Source: DASRIA01 sp963768885
GTDB lineage: Bacteria > Actinomycetota > Thermoleophilia > Solirubrobacterales > JBBDJG01
Reading direction: 5' to 3'
DNA length: 64,000 bases
Assembly (NCBI GenBank): GCA_963768885.1
Contig: CAVYJN010000006.1
Coordinates: 1 to 64,000, forward strand
The notes under the pieces are model-generated. The model had not been told where the DNA came from, searched no databases, and saw nothing but the letters and a program-made list of their open reading frames with translations. Positions within the stretch are counted from its first letter, which is position 1. The number at the start of each line of letters is the position of its first letter. Shown piece after piece: positions 19,270-28,578 of the stretch. The translations under genes were made by a program, and so were the position numbers.

Positions 19270-20241
19270 CTAGAGCCAGCCGGCCCTGCGGAACCTCGTG
19301 TAGAGGAACGCGCAGACGAGCGCGATCACGGCCAGCACCGCGGGATAGCCGTATTCCCAGCGCAGCTCCGGCATGTGGTCGAAGTTCATCCCGTAGATCC
19401 CCGCCACGGCTGTCGGGACGGCCGCGATCGCGACCCACGCCGTGATCTTGCGCATGTCCTCGTTCTGGCGGACGTTGATCTGGGTGAGATTCGCGCCCAG
19501 CGCGGTCGAGAGCAGGTCCCGGAACTGGTCCAGCTGCCCGTTGACGCGCAGCAGGTGATCGTGCGCGTCGCGAAAGTAGGGCGCCAGATCCTCGTTGATG
19601 CCGCGATAGGTCTGGGTGGCCAGGCGCCCGACCGCGGGCGCGAGCGGCTCGACGGCGCGGCGGAAGCCGAGCACCTCGCGCTCCAGGTAGTAGATGCGCT
19701 CGGCCGGGTTGTAGCGGCTGGGGGAGAAGACCTGCTCCTCCACCTCCTGGATGTCCACCGTGAGGCCGTCCACGACCGGCTCGTAGTCGTCGACGATGCG
19801 GTCGACGATCGCGTAGAGCACGGCGCCCGGGCCGCGCGCCGCCAGGTCCGGCTCGCCCTCGAGCCGCTCGCGCACCTGCTTCAGCGGGCTGGGCCGGCCG
19901 TGGCGCACCGAGATCAGGAACTCGGGGTTCACGAACAGGGCGATCTCACCGATGTCGACGACCTCGTCGGGGTCGATGTAGCTGACCGGCTTCAACACCA
20001 GCAGCAGCGTCTCGTCGTAGGCCTCGAGCTTCGGTCGCTGGTGCGCCTTGACCGCGTCCTCGACGGCGAGCGGATGCAGGCCGAACTCCTTGGTGACCTC
20101 GGCGAACTCCTCGGGCGAGGGCTCGTGGAGCCCGAGCCACACGAAGGATCCGTCCTGGCGGCAGGCGTGGGAGGCCTCCGAGACCGAGAGGTCTCCCGCC
20201 TGTCGCTTGCCGTCCCGGTAGACCGCGCAGTCGACGATCAT
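19270..20241 (-). CDS. corA: CorA family magnesium/cobalt transporter
   Basis: A 323-residue protein with a long acidic cytoplasmic domain, a coiled helix region and two C-terminal membrane helices. The diagnostic YGMNFDHMPE at the end of the first helix is the CorA ion-selectivity signature. It is expected to be a pentameric channel for Mg2+ (and Co2+/Ni2+). The ATG at 20241 is chosen because it begins the conserved N-terminal domain; a longer open frame upstream overlaps the divergent gene in antisense. Confidence 0.9.
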   Translation of the reverse strand: MIVDCAVYRDGKRQAGDLSVSEASHACRQDGSFVWLGLHEPSPEEFAEVTKEFGLHPLAVEDAVKAHQRPKLEAYDETLLLVLKPVSYIDPDEVVDIGEIALFVNPEFLISVRHGRPSPLKQVRERLEGEPDLAARGPGAVLYAIVDRIVDDYEPVVDGLTVDIQEVEEQVFSPSRYNPAERIYYLEREVLGFRRAVEPLAPAVGRLATQTYRGINEDLAPYFRDAHDHLLRVNGQLDQFRDLLSTALGANLTQINVRQNEDMRKITAWVAIAAVPTAVAGIYGMNFDHMPELRWEYGYPAVLAVIALVCAFLYTRFRRAGWL

Positions 20242-20295
20242 CGCGGCAGCAGTATGCCGCTCGTCGCGGTCCGACGTGTCTCGTACCTTGCGCGC

Positions 20296-21390
20296 GTGGG
20301 CATCGCCGACGCGCCTGTGCGAAGCATCGTGAAGATCGTGCTCGTGATCGTCGCGGTCGTCCTTTGCCTGTACCTCATCTTCCTGCTGCGCAAGCCGCTC
20401 ACGTGGCTGTTCATCGCGACGTTCCTGGCGGTCGCGCTCTCGACGCCGGTGAACTACCTGAACCGCTACATGAAGCGGGGCTTCGCGATCGCGCTCGTCT
20501 ACCTGGGCCTGCTCGCGACGATCGCCGCGCTGACCGCGCTGCTCGTGCCGCCGGTCGTCAACGAGGCCACCGACCTGGCCGACAACGCCCCGAGCTACGT
20601 GCAGGACGTGCGCGAATACGTCGAGAAGAACAAGCGCCTGAGCGAGATCAACCAGGACTACCAGATCACCGACAAGCTGGACGAGGAGGCGGCCAAGCTC
20701 CCGAGCAAGATCGGCGGCGCGGCGGGCGTCCTGCGCGACATCGGGTTCGGGATCGTGAACGGCGTGTTCGCCTTCATCACGATCATGGTCCTCACGGCGT
20801 TCATGCTGAGCGGCGGCCCCGACTGGCGACGCCGCTCGCTCGCTCTGATGCCGCCCGACCGCGCCCAGCGGATCGACAAGGTGCTGAACCACATGACGCG
20901 CGCGGTCGGAGGATACGTGGCCGGCGCCCTGATCGTCGCGCTGATCGCGGGCACGTCGACGTTCATCGTGCTGTCGATCCTGGGGGTGCCGTTCGCGGCG
21001 CCGCTGGGCCTGGTCGCCGGGCTGTTCTCGCTCGTGCCGCTGGTGGGCGCCACGATCGCGGCGATCCTGATCGGGGTCGTGACGGTGTTCAGCGGCGACT
21101 TCCCGACCGACACGATCCTGTGGGCGATCTGGGCGATCGTCTACCAGCAGCTCGAGAACAACCTGGTGCAGCCCCAGATCCAGAAGCGCACGGTCAACGT
21201 GAACGGCTTCGTGGTGCTCGTGTCCGTGCTGTTCGGCGCGACCCTGCTCGGCGTGCTCGGCGCGATCGTCGCGATACCGATCGCGGCCTCGATCCAGATC
21301 GTGATCCGCGATTGGTGGGAGTACCGCCGCGAGACCAACCTCGCGATCCCCCAGCCGCCGCCCGCGCCGGAGGCTCCCGCTTCGGCCTAG
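20296..21390 (+). CDS. AI-2E family transporter
   Basis: A 364-residue membrane protein with seven to eight helices: VLVIVAVVLCLYLIFLL at the N-terminus, a large loop (about 85-150), and the C-terminal conserved region FSLVPLVGATIAAIL ... QQLENNLVQPQI that marks the AI-2E/PerM family. Characterised members export autoinducer-2 or exchange sodium for protons; the substrate here is not known. GTG 20296 is the likely start, divergent from corA with about 54 bases between. Its stop overlaps the stop of the next, convergent gene by four bases. Confidence 0.88.
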   Translation: MGIADAPVRSIVKIVLVIVAVVLCLYLIFLLRKPLTWLFIATFLAVALSTPVNYLNRYMKRGFAIALVYLGLLATIAALTALLVPPVVNEATDLADNAPSYVQDVREYVEKNKRLSEINQDYQITDKLDEEAAKLPSKIGGAAGVLRDIGFGIVNGVFAFITIMVLTAFMLSGGPDWRRRSLALMPPDRAQRIDKVLNHMTRAVGGYVAGALIVALIAGTSTFIVLSILGVPFAAPLGLVAGLFSLVPLVGATIAAILIGVVTVFSGDFPTDTILWAIWAIVYQQLENNLVQPQIQKRTVNVNGFVVLVSVLFGATLLGVLGAIVAIPIAASIQIVIRDWWEYRRETNLAIPQPPPAPEAPASA

Positions 21391-22367
21391 CCGCGCTGCT
21401 TGGGCCGATCGCGCGGAGGAAGCTGCAGCTCGCGCTCGGCGGGCCGGCCCTGCTCGAGCTCACGGCCTCGTTCGAGCTCGGCGTTCAGCTCCGCGCCCAG
21501 CAGGATCGCGACGTTGGAGATCCACAGCCACACGAGGAAGATGATCACGCCCCCGAGTGCTCCGTAGGTCTTGTTGTAGGAGCCGAAGTTGGCGACGTAG
21601 AAGGCGAACGCGGCCGAGGCCGCGATCCAGATCAGGACGGCGACCACGCCGCCGGGGGTGAGCCAGCGAAAGCCCGGCTGCTCGACGTTGGGCGCAGCCC
21701 AGTACAGGACCGAGAACATCAGGCTCACGAGCAGCACGAGCACGGGCCACTTCGCGATGTCCCAGGCGGTCACGGCGGCGCTGCCCAGCCCGATCACGTT
21801 CCCGACCTCCTCCGCGAGCGGCCCGGTCAGCACGACCGCGACGGCGCCGACCGAGATCAGCACGAGCATGAAGAGCGTGATCGCGATCTGGATCGGGCGG
21901 AGCTTCCAGAAGGGGCGCCCCTCCTCGACCTCGTAGATCGAGTTCGAAGCGCGGATGAACGCGCCGACGTATCCCGAGGCCGACCACAGCGCCGTCGCGA
22001 TCCCGATGATCAGCAGCAGCCCCGCCTGGCCCTGGCCCCTCTGGAGGTTCTCGATCGCGCTCGTGAAGATCTCCTGGGCGGGGCCGGGGGCGACCGTCGC
22101 GAGGTTGTCGAGCAGCGGCTGGGTCGCGGAGTCGCCGACCAGGCCGAGGATCGCGACGAACACGAGCAGGGCCGGGAAGATCGCGAGGATGCCGTAGTAG
22201 GTGAGGGCTGCGGCCCAGTCGGTGAGGTTGTCTTCCCTGAACTCCCTGACGGTCCGCTTCAGCACGCCCCACCAGGAGCGGGCGCGCAGGTCGGCCGGCC
22301 CCTCGGGGTGGGCCCCGTTCGCGCGGTCGTGCCGCGGGTCGCTGCTCGTCGTCTCTGCGGTGGCCAT
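21387..22367 (-). CDS. YihY/BrkB family membrane protein, copy 2
   Basis: A 326-residue protein with a polar N-terminal tail, six membrane helices and a charged C-terminal tail. Family motifs are DWAAALTYYGILAIFPALL and VWLWISNVAILLGAELNAE. It is related to, but clearly diverged from, the copy at 18366-19199. The two copies flank the corA and AI-2E genes, giving a block of four membrane-protein genes. Confidence 0.88.
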   Translation of the reverse strand: MATAETTSSDPRHDRANGAHPEGPADLRARSWWGVLKRTVREFREDNLTDWAAALTYYGILAIFPALLVFVAILGLVGDSATQPLLDNLATVAPGPAQEIFTSAIENLQRGQGQAGLLLIIGIATALWSASGYVGAFIRASNSIYEVEEGRPFWKLRPIQIAITLFMLVLISVGAVAVVLTGPLAEEVGNVIGLGSAAVTAWDIAKWPVLVLLVSLMFSVLYWAAPNVEQPGFRWLTPGGVVAVLIWIAASAAFAFYVANFGSYNKTYGALGGVIIFLVWLWISNVAILLGAELNAELERGRELEQGRPAERELQLPPRDRPKQRG

Positions 22368-22492
22368 GTACCGGGGTTACCCGACGCTTTCGCGCCGAAA
22401 CCGGCGGCGTCTCTTTGACGGCGCCGAGCGCGAGGATAGGGTTGAGCGGTTCCCCAGTTCGCGCGGGGGGCGCAGCCTCAGAGGAGGGGCGG

Positions 22493-25462
22493 TTGACGAA
22501 GCGGGGGACATCGGGTCTCACGACGGCGGCGACGGCGGCGTCGTGCCTGCTGCTTCTCGCGCTGCCGCAGGCGGGGGAGTCGTACACGTTCGGCTATGAC
22601 GTCCAGGCCCGCGGCCCGGAGCAGATCGTGTTCGACCACAGCGATTCGGCGGGCGCCCTGAAGGACGCGTGCAGCGAGGACAACATCCCCGACCTGCCGG
22701 TGCGCGCCTTCCGCCGCGCCGACGGTCGCGTTCAGCTCTCGATGTCGCACACGGCCAACCGCCGCATGATCGGCGCGAGCCTCGACACGCTGGCCAACGA
22801 CTGCCGCATCCTGCTCGAGTCCGGGCACGACGGGGACCCCGCGGCCTTCGACGACAACGAATGGATCTCGGCCACGCATACGACGGACGGCATCAACGTG
22901 ACCGCGATCGTGCATCACGAGTACCACGGGTACGAGCACGACAACTGCGCGGTGCCGCTCGCCGAGCGGTTCACACGCTGCTGGTCGAACTCGATCACGC
23001 TCGCGCGATCGACCGACCAGGGGGACACCTTCACGCACGTCCCACCGCCCGCGCACCTGATCGCGACGCTGCCGTATCGGTACTCGGCCTCGCAGTCGCG
23101 CAACTCCGGGCTCTTCTCGCCCAGCAACCTCATCCAGAAGCAGCCCCAGCCGCAGGCGGACGACCACTACTACATGTTCACGGAGAGCGCCGGGGACGAC
23201 AGGATGGAGCAGCAGTACGGCGTCTGCCTGCTGCGCACCCGCACCCCGGACGATCCGGCGTCGTGGCGCGCGTGGGACGGCGCGGGGTTCAGCATACGGT
23301 TCTTCGATCCCTACGCGGACCCGTCCGAGCCGCCCGCGATGCACCTCTGCCAGCCGGTGTCCCCGTGGGACTCCCACTTCCTCAGCGCGCAGGTCACCTA
23401 CAACAGCTACCTCGGGAAGTACGTCCTGATCGACACCTCCGCGAAGTACCGGGCGCAGCGCGAGAGCTTCAACGGTACGACGGAGGACATGTCACCGGGG
23501 GTCTATTACTCGACCTCGTCGGACCTGATCCACTGGTCCGACCGCAAGCTGCTGATGGGAGCGGAGGTGCGCGCCTCGTGGCGGCCCGGCGTCGACACCG
23601 GCACCGGCGAGTGCCTGGACGACGACTTCATCGCCTATCCGGTGCTGCTCGACCCCGCCAGCAGCGCCCGTAACTTCGAGACGACCGGGGCGCGGCCTTA
23701 CCTGTACTTCGTCCGCACCAACACGACGCCTCAGAGCGGATGCGTGGGGACGCTCGATCGCGACCTCGTGCGGGTGCCCATCCGGTTCAACAAGGACCCG
23801 GTGGCGCGATTCGAGAACACGCCCGCTCCGGTCGTCGCCGGGAGCCCGGTCACCTTCGACGCGTCCCAGTCGAGCGACGCGGACGGGCCGATCGCGAACT
23901 ACGCCTGGGACCTGGACGGCAACGGCACCTTCGAGACCGACACGGGATCGAGCCCGACCGCGACCCGGACGTACTCGCTCGGCCAGATCGGCACCGTGAA
24001 CGTCGCCCTGCGGGTGACCGACGGTGACGGCGCGAGCGCCGTGGCAGAGCGCCTCCTCACGATCGACCTGCGCGTGAACTTCCAAACGGACACGGCGCCG
24101 CTGCCGGCCGGTCACGTGAAGGACTCGGGCCTTCCCTACAGCGCCGGCCGCGGATACGGCTGGGTGACGCAGGACAGCGTGGCCGCCGCGCCCCACGGGA
24201 CCCACACGCCCCTCGACATGACCCTCAATGCCCGCGACCGCAACCTCGCGCCGGACCAGCAGTTGGACACGCTGATCCACATGCAGTACCCGCCCGCGTC
24301 CCCGCGCACGGACGTACAGAAGACGCCCGGCGCGTGGGAGATCGACGTTCCGAACGGCACCTACACGGTGCGGATCGGCGCAGGCGACGCGGACTGCGCG
24401 GGGGAGACCTCCTGTACATGGCAGCAGGTCAACGTCGAGGGCGTCACCGCGCTCACGCACCAGGAGAGCCCGCCCGACGCGATCTTCGCCCAGACGGCCA
24501 AGACGGTCCCGGTGACCGACGGCAGGCTCACGATCGACGCGATCGGGGGAGACAACACGAAGCTCGGCTACGTCGCGGTCGCGCTGCACGACCGCGTGCC
24601 GATCGCCTCTTTCCTCGCCAGCCCGAGCCCGGTGACACTCGGCGCGGACGTCCGGCTCACCGCGAGCGGGTTCGACCCGGATGGTGCCGTGACGAAATAC
24701 GAATGGGACCTCGACGGCGACGGCAGCTACGAGACCGACAGCGGCACGGCGACCACGGTGTTCAGCGGAGGGTACGCCGGGGAAGAGATCCAGTACCGCA
24801 CAGCCCAGAAGATCAAGGTCGGCGTCCGCGCCACCGACGACCTGGGCTTCCAGGGGACATGGACGCGCGAGCTGCGCGTGCAGGCGCAGTTCAACTTCCA
24901 GCCTTCCAGTGAGCTCGTCTCACCCCAGGTCCCGACCTTCGTGAAGGACCCGGGCGTTCCATTCGAACCGGGCCGCGGATACGGATGGGTGACCGAGCAA
25001 AGCGTCCGTGACGCTCCCCACGACAGCGCCTCGCACACGCCCCTCTACATGCAGCCGAACTCGAAGGAACGCAATCTGGTCGCACCCGGTCATCCCTGCT
25101 CGATGACGGGCGTCGACGACCAGCTGATGGACAACTTCGTCTACATGCAGTACCCGCCGATGGCGACGCGGACCGACATCCAGAAGACTCCCGCGGCCTG
25201 GGAGCTCGCCGTGGGGCGGGGGTCGTACCGTGTGCTCCTCGGCGTCGGTGACGCCGCGGCGGCGAGCGATCCGCAGTTTCGCAACAGCGCCCACACCGTG
25301 AACGTCGAGGGCGTGCGGGCGATCGACAACTTCGTCCCGACGGCGGCCAACCCGTGCAAGCTCGCGGTCGTCGCGGTCGAAGTGACCGACGGGAGGCTGA
25401 CCGTGGACGCGGTCGGAGGGACCAACACGAAGCTCACCTACGTCGAGGTGCGGCCGCTCTAG
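22493..25462 (+). CDS. Large secreted protein with PKD and malectin-like modules
   Basis: A 989-residue exported protein. TTG 22493 follows GAGGAGGGGC and starts a signal peptide (TTAATAASCLLLLALPQ). Residues about 35-445 form a Cys-containing domain, perhaps a five-bladed propeller, that I cannot assign. Two modules follow, each a PKD-like domain (YAWDLDGNGTFETDTGS, YEWDLDGDGSYETDSGT) plus a carbohydrate-binding-like beta-sandwich (VNFQ..., FNFQ..., each with RGYGWVT and a closing DGRLT(I/V)DA(I/V)GG). The layout suggests binding or processing of an external polymer; no catalytic residues can be named. Confidence 0.8.
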   Translation: MTKRGTSGLTTAATAASCLLLLALPQAGESYTFGYDVQARGPEQIVFDHSDSAGALKDACSEDNIPDLPVRAFRRADGRVQLSMSHTANRRMIGASLDTLANDCRILLESGHDGDPAAFDDNEWISATHTTDGINVTAIVHHEYHGYEHDNCAVPLAERFTRCWSNSITLARSTDQGDTFTHVPPPAHLIATLPYRYSASQSRNSGLFSPSNLIQKQPQPQADDHYYMFTESAGDDRMEQQYGVCLLRTRTPDDPASWRAWDGAGFSIRFFDPYADPSEPPAMHLCQPVSPWDSHFLSAQVTYNSYLGKYVLIDTSAKYRAQRESFNGTTEDMSPGVYYSTSSDLIHWSDRKLLMGAEVRASWRPGVDTGTGECLDDDFIAYPVLLDPASSARNFETTGARPYLYFVRTNTTPQSGCVGTLDRDLVRVPIRFNKDPVARFENTPAPVVAGSPVTFDASQSSDADGPIANYAWDLDGNGTFETDTGSSPTATRTYSLGQIGTVNVALRVTDGDGASAVAERLLTIDLRVNFQTDTAPLPAGHVKDSGLPYSAGRGYGWVTQDSVAAAPHGTHTPLDMTLNARDRNLAPDQQLDTLIHMQYPPASPRTDVQKTPGAWEIDVPNGTYTVRIGAGDADCAGETSCTWQQVNVEGVTALTHQESPPDAIFAQTAKTVPVTDGRLTIDAIGGDNTKLGYVAVALHDRVPIASFLASPSPVTLGADVRLTASGFDPDGAVTKYEWDLDGDGSYETDSGTATTVFSGGYAGEEIQYRTAQKIKVGVRATDDLGFQGTWTRELRVQAQFNFQPSSELVSPQVPTFVKDPGVPFEPGRGYGWVTEQSVRDAPHDSASHTPLYMQPNSKERNLVAPGHPCSMTGVDDQLMDNFVYMQYPPMATRTDIQKTPAAWELAVGRGSYRVLLGVGDAAAASDPQFRNSAHTVNVEGVRAIDNFVPTAANPCKLAVVAVEVTDGRLTVDAVGGTNTKLTYVEVRPL

Positions 25463-25505
25463 CAGCGGTGCATTCGGGACGGCCGGTTAACCTGACCGGT
25501 CTCCT

Positions 25506-26555
25506 ATGGGCATTTTTTCATCAATCGGCCTGACCGGCAGCCGCGACATGGCCATCGACCTCGGCACCGCGAACACGCTCGTTTACGTGCGCGGCCAGGG
25601 GATCCTGGTGTCCGAGCCGTCGGTCGTCGCGGTCGACGCGGCCACCGGCGCGGTACACGCCGTCGGCGACGACGCCAAGCGGATGATCGGGCGCACGCCT
25701 GCGACGATCTCCGCGATCAGGCCACTGCGGCACGGGGTGATCGCGGACTTCGAGGTGACCGAGCAGATGCTGCGGCACTTCATCAGGCGTGTCCACCAGA
25801 GCCGGCTCGCCCATCCTCGCGTGGTGATGTGCGCGCCTTCCGGCATCACCGACGTCGAGAAGCGCGCGATCGTCGAGGCCTCCCTGTCGGCCGGCGCGCG
25901 CCGCGTGCAGTTGATCGAGGAGACCATCGCCGCCGCGATCGGCGCTGGGATCCCGATCGAGGAGCCGGTCGGCAACATGGTCGTCGACGTGGGCGGCGGC
26001 ACGAGCGAGGTCGCCGTCATATCGCTCGGCGGGATCGTCGTGTTCGAGTCGGTCCGCATCGGCGGATACGACCTCGACGAGGCGATCATGAACTACGTCA
26101 AGCAGCGCCACGGCGTGACGATCGGCCAGCAGACCGCGGAGCGCCTCAAGTTCGAGATCGGCTCGGCGTGGCCGCAGGAGGAGGACCTCACGGCCGAGAT
26201 CAAGGGCCGCGACCTCGTTTCCGGGCTGCCGAAGACGATGACGCTCACGAGCGAGGAGGTGCGGCACGCGCTGGAGGAGCCGCTCAGGCTGATCATGGAG
26301 ACGATCAAGGAGACGCTCGAGCGCACGCCGCCCGAGCTGGCCGCGGACATCACGCAGCGGGGGATCATGCTCGCGGGCGGCGGGTGCCTGCTGCGGGGCT
26401 TCGACGACCGCGTCCGCGACGAGACGAAGATGAGCGCGTACCTCGCCGACTCCCCGTTGACATGCGTGGTGCTCGGCTCCGGCCGGTCGCTGGAGGAGTT
26501 CGACGTGATGAGCTACGGCGGCTCCGGAAAGCGCCGCCGCCGCGCCCGGCGATGA
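25506..26555 (+). CDS. mreB: MreB family rod-shape actin homologue
   Basis: A 349-residue actin-fold ATPase of normal MreB length. Nucleotide-binding motifs are phosphate-1 (MAIDLGTANTLVYV), phosphate-2 (VVDVGGGTSEVAVISLGG) and the adenosine motif (GIMLAGGGCLLRGFD). MreB forms membrane-bound filaments that direct lateral wall synthesis in rod-shaped cells. No mreC, mreD, pbp or rodA gene is adjacent, so this is either a lone copy or a paralogue of an mreBCD set elsewhere. The C-terminus is basic (GKRRRRARR). Confidence 0.93.
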   Translation: MGIFSSIGLTGSRDMAIDLGTANTLVYVRGQGILVSEPSVVAVDAATGAVHAVGDDAKRMIGRTPATISAIRPLRHGVIADFEVTEQMLRHFIRRVHQSRLAHPRVVMCAPSGITDVEKRAIVEASLSAGARRVQLIEETIAAAIGAGIPIEEPVGNMVVDVGGGTSEVAVISLGGIVVFESVRIGGYDLDEAIMNYVKQRHGVTIGQQTAERLKFEIGSAWPQEEDLTAEIKGRDLVSGLPKTMTLTSEEVRHALEEPLRLIMETIKETLERTPPELAADITQRGIMLAGGGCLLRGFDDRVRDETKMSAYLADSPLTCVVLGSGRSLEEFDVMSYGGSGKRRRRARR

Positions 26556-26561
26556 GCTGAC

Positions 26562-26750
26562 CTATTCCGGCTCTTCGTCGCCCTCGCCGAGGAACAGGTC
26601 CGCGTCCTCGACGTCGGTGTCGAGCGGGTCCGCGTCCGGCTCGATCATCTCGGGGTCGTCCGGCGGATTCGACGACTGGGCCTCGCCGAGGCTCGCCTCG
26701 CCGAAGTGCTCCCTGTCGGGTCCAGATCCTGAGCGTTCCATGCCTCGCAT
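26562..26750 (-). CDS. Small acidic protein, unknown function
   Basis: A 62-residue frame, strongly acidic in its C-terminal half (PEMIEPDADPLDTDVEDADL). It lies convergent to mreB with six bases between stops and fills the gap before the B12-binding gene. An internal ATG at 26741 is an alternative start. There is no recognised domain, and it could be a chance frame. Confidence 0.4.
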   Translation of the reverse strand: MRGMERSGSGPDREHFGEASLGEAQSSNPPDDPEMIEPDADPLDTDVEDADLFLGEGDEEPE

Positions 26751-26808
26751 GATAGGTCCGATTCACGTGAGCGCAACCCGGTTGTAGGCTGACGGGAGGA
26801 GGCGCTCG

Positions 26809-27480
26809 ATGGACACCCCACCGGCACCTGACCAGCTTCAGTCGCTGCTCGCGGAGGCGTTTACCGCCGCCCTGGTCGCGGGCGACCCACGTGAGGCCGA
26901 GCGGGTCGTGCGCGACGCGATCGACGCGGGCTTTGACCAGGCGACGATCGACGAGGCCGTGGTCGCCCCGGCGATGCGTCACATCGGGGACCTGTGGCAT
27001 CGCGGCGAGATCACCGTCGCGGACGAGCACCTCGCGACCGACATCAGCTACCGCGTGCTTGCGCTCCAGCGCGAGGCCTTCCGGGTCGCCGACCGCCGCA
27101 CGCACGAGCGGGTGATGCTGGCCGCGGTCGAGGGTGAGCGGCACGTCCTCGGCCTCGAGATGGCGGGCGCGCTGCTGCGCCACGAGGGCTTCGACGTGCG
27201 CATGCTCGGCGCGGACCTGCCGATCGACTCGCTCGCGTGGGTAGTCGAGCGCCACCGGCCCGCCATCTTCGGGTTCACGGTCACGATGCCCGCCGCGCGG
27301 GACCTGCTGCCGCTCGCGATCGACGAGGTGCGCCGCAGCGCGCCGTCGATCGGGATTCTCGTCGGGGGTCAGGGTGCGCCCGAGGACCTGTCGATCACGG
27401 ACCGGCTGATCGCGGTGTCCGGCGTCGCCACGGTGGTCGAAGAGGCCGACGCCTTGCTTGCGCGGCCGTCGCTGAACTAG
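26809..27480 (+). CDS. Stand-alone B12-binding protein with photoreceptor-type motif
   Basis: A 223-residue soluble protein. Residues about 8-95 are a helical B12-binding cap containing W63 and E73-H74 spaced exactly as Wx9EH, the motif of adenosylcobalamin light sensors of the CarH/LitR type. Residues about 102-220 form a cobalamin-binding Rossmann domain with E110-R-H112-V-L-G115, where His112 is the expected lower ligand. Unlike CarH there is no MerR DNA-binding domain in front, and no partner gene is evident nearby. A light- or B12-dependent interaction with another protein is inferred; a corrinoid carrier role is possible, but no methyltransferase is adjacent. Confidence 0.85.
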   Translation: MDTPPAPDQLQSLLAEAFTAALVAGDPREAERVVRDAIDAGFDQATIDEAVVAPAMRHIGDLWHRGEITVADEHLATDISYRVLALQREAFRVADRRTHERVMLAAVEGERHVLGLEMAGALLRHEGFDVRMLGADLPIDSLAWVVERHRPAIFGFTVTMPAARDLLPLAIDEVRRSAPSIGILVGGQGAPEDLSITDRLIAVSGVATVVEEADALLARPSLN

Positions 27481-27494
27481 GCTGGCGAGTGAGC

Positions 27495-28547
27495 ATGCAC
27501 AGACATCTTGCGCTCGCCGTGGCGCTCGCCGCGGCCCTGTGTCTCAGCCTTCTGACCGAAGGGGCAATCGCGAACCACGTCGCTTGCGGTGACGTGATCA
27601 CGCAGGACACGACGCTCGACAGCGATCTCCTGAACTGCCCCGCGGACGGGGTCGTGATCGGCGCGCCGCACGTGACGATCGATCTCGCGGGCCATGTGAT
27701 CGACGGCCCCGATCCGCCGGTCTCGTGCTGCGACGACGGCCCCGACGGCGTCAACAACCGAGCCGGCCACGACCATGTGACGATCCGTAACGGGACCATC
27801 CGCGAGTTCCAGCACGGAGTCAGCATCGGTGGCCACCGACCGGGTATCGGCCGCAGCCCATCGACCGGGAACGTCGTGCGCGACCTCGTGATCTCCTCGA
27901 ACCGTGGCATCGCAGCGTCGGAAGCCGGCGATGTCCTGCTCGAGCGGAACTCGCTCGTCACCCGCACCTTCGCGATCGCGTTCCTGAACGTGAGCCTCGG
28001 CACGATCAGGCGCAATGTCGCGGATTCGATTCCTCCGGTCGGGCACGGGGCAGCGCTGATCGTCCAGTCGGCGGCGGGCGGATCCGCGAATCACAACCTC
28101 GTGGAGCGGAACACCGTGGCCCACGGCGATATCGACGTCTTCGGCAACGCGAACGTGGTGGTCGCCAACGAGGTGTCGCTCGGCCTCGACGCCGGGATCG
28201 GGGTGCTGGGCGCCGGGACCGTCGTCGCGAAGAACCTCGTCCGAGGCAACACCGCCGGCATCGTCGTGTTCGGTGATCACCGGATCGAGAAGAACGAGCT
28301 CGTGGGCAACGGCTCCGACGGGATTCGCGTCGAAACCGGGCAGAGCGAGCTCGTCCACAACGTGGCGCGGGGCAACGGTGATGACGGGATCGAGGTCAAG
28401 TCGGCCGGCACCCGCGTGGCAAAGAACACGGCGGACGGGAACGGCGACCTCGGGATCTTCGCGGTGCCGGGAGTGATCGACGGTGGAGGCAACAAGGCCG
28501 CGGGCAACGGTGACCCGCTGCAATGCCTCAACGTGTTCTGCAAGTAG
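27495..28547 (+). CDS. Secreted right-handed beta-helix (NosD-like) protein, copy A
   Basis: A 350-residue exported protein: signal peptide (HLALAVALAAALCLSLL), then a conserved cap CGDVITQDTTLDSDLLNC, then parallel beta-helix repeats of the N-x-(V/I)-x-x-N type, and a C-terminal cap ending QCLNVFCK. The fold is that of pectate-lyase-like and NosD-like proteins. No active-site residues can be assigned. ATG 27495 is 14 bases after the B12-protein stop. Three further members with the same caps occur at 32.2, 41.6 and 63.8 kb. Confidence 0.82.
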   Translation: MHRHLALAVALAAALCLSLLTEGAIANHVACGDVITQDTTLDSDLLNCPADGVVIGAPHVTIDLAGHVIDGPDPPVSCCDDGPDGVNNRAGHDHVTIRNGTIREFQHGVSIGGHRPGIGRSPSTGNVVRDLVISSNRGIAASEAGDVLLERNSLVTRTFAIAFLNVSLGTIRRNVADSIPPVGHGAALIVQSAAGGSANHNLVERNTVAHGDIDVFGNANVVVANEVSLGLDAGIGVLGAGTVVAKNLVRGNTAGIVVFGDHRIEKNELVGNGSDGIRVETGQSELVHNVARGNGDDGIEVKSAGTRVAKNTADGNGDLGIFAVPGVIDGGGNKAAGNGDPLQCLNVFCK

Positions 28548-28578
28548 CCGGGTCAGGTCCCCTGAACCCCGGGAGCCG

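Noticed and set aside
18366..22367. Ribonuclease BN label for the two YihY-type genes
   Set aside because: The name is a historical mis-annotation; the proteins are polytopic membrane proteins without nuclease motifs.
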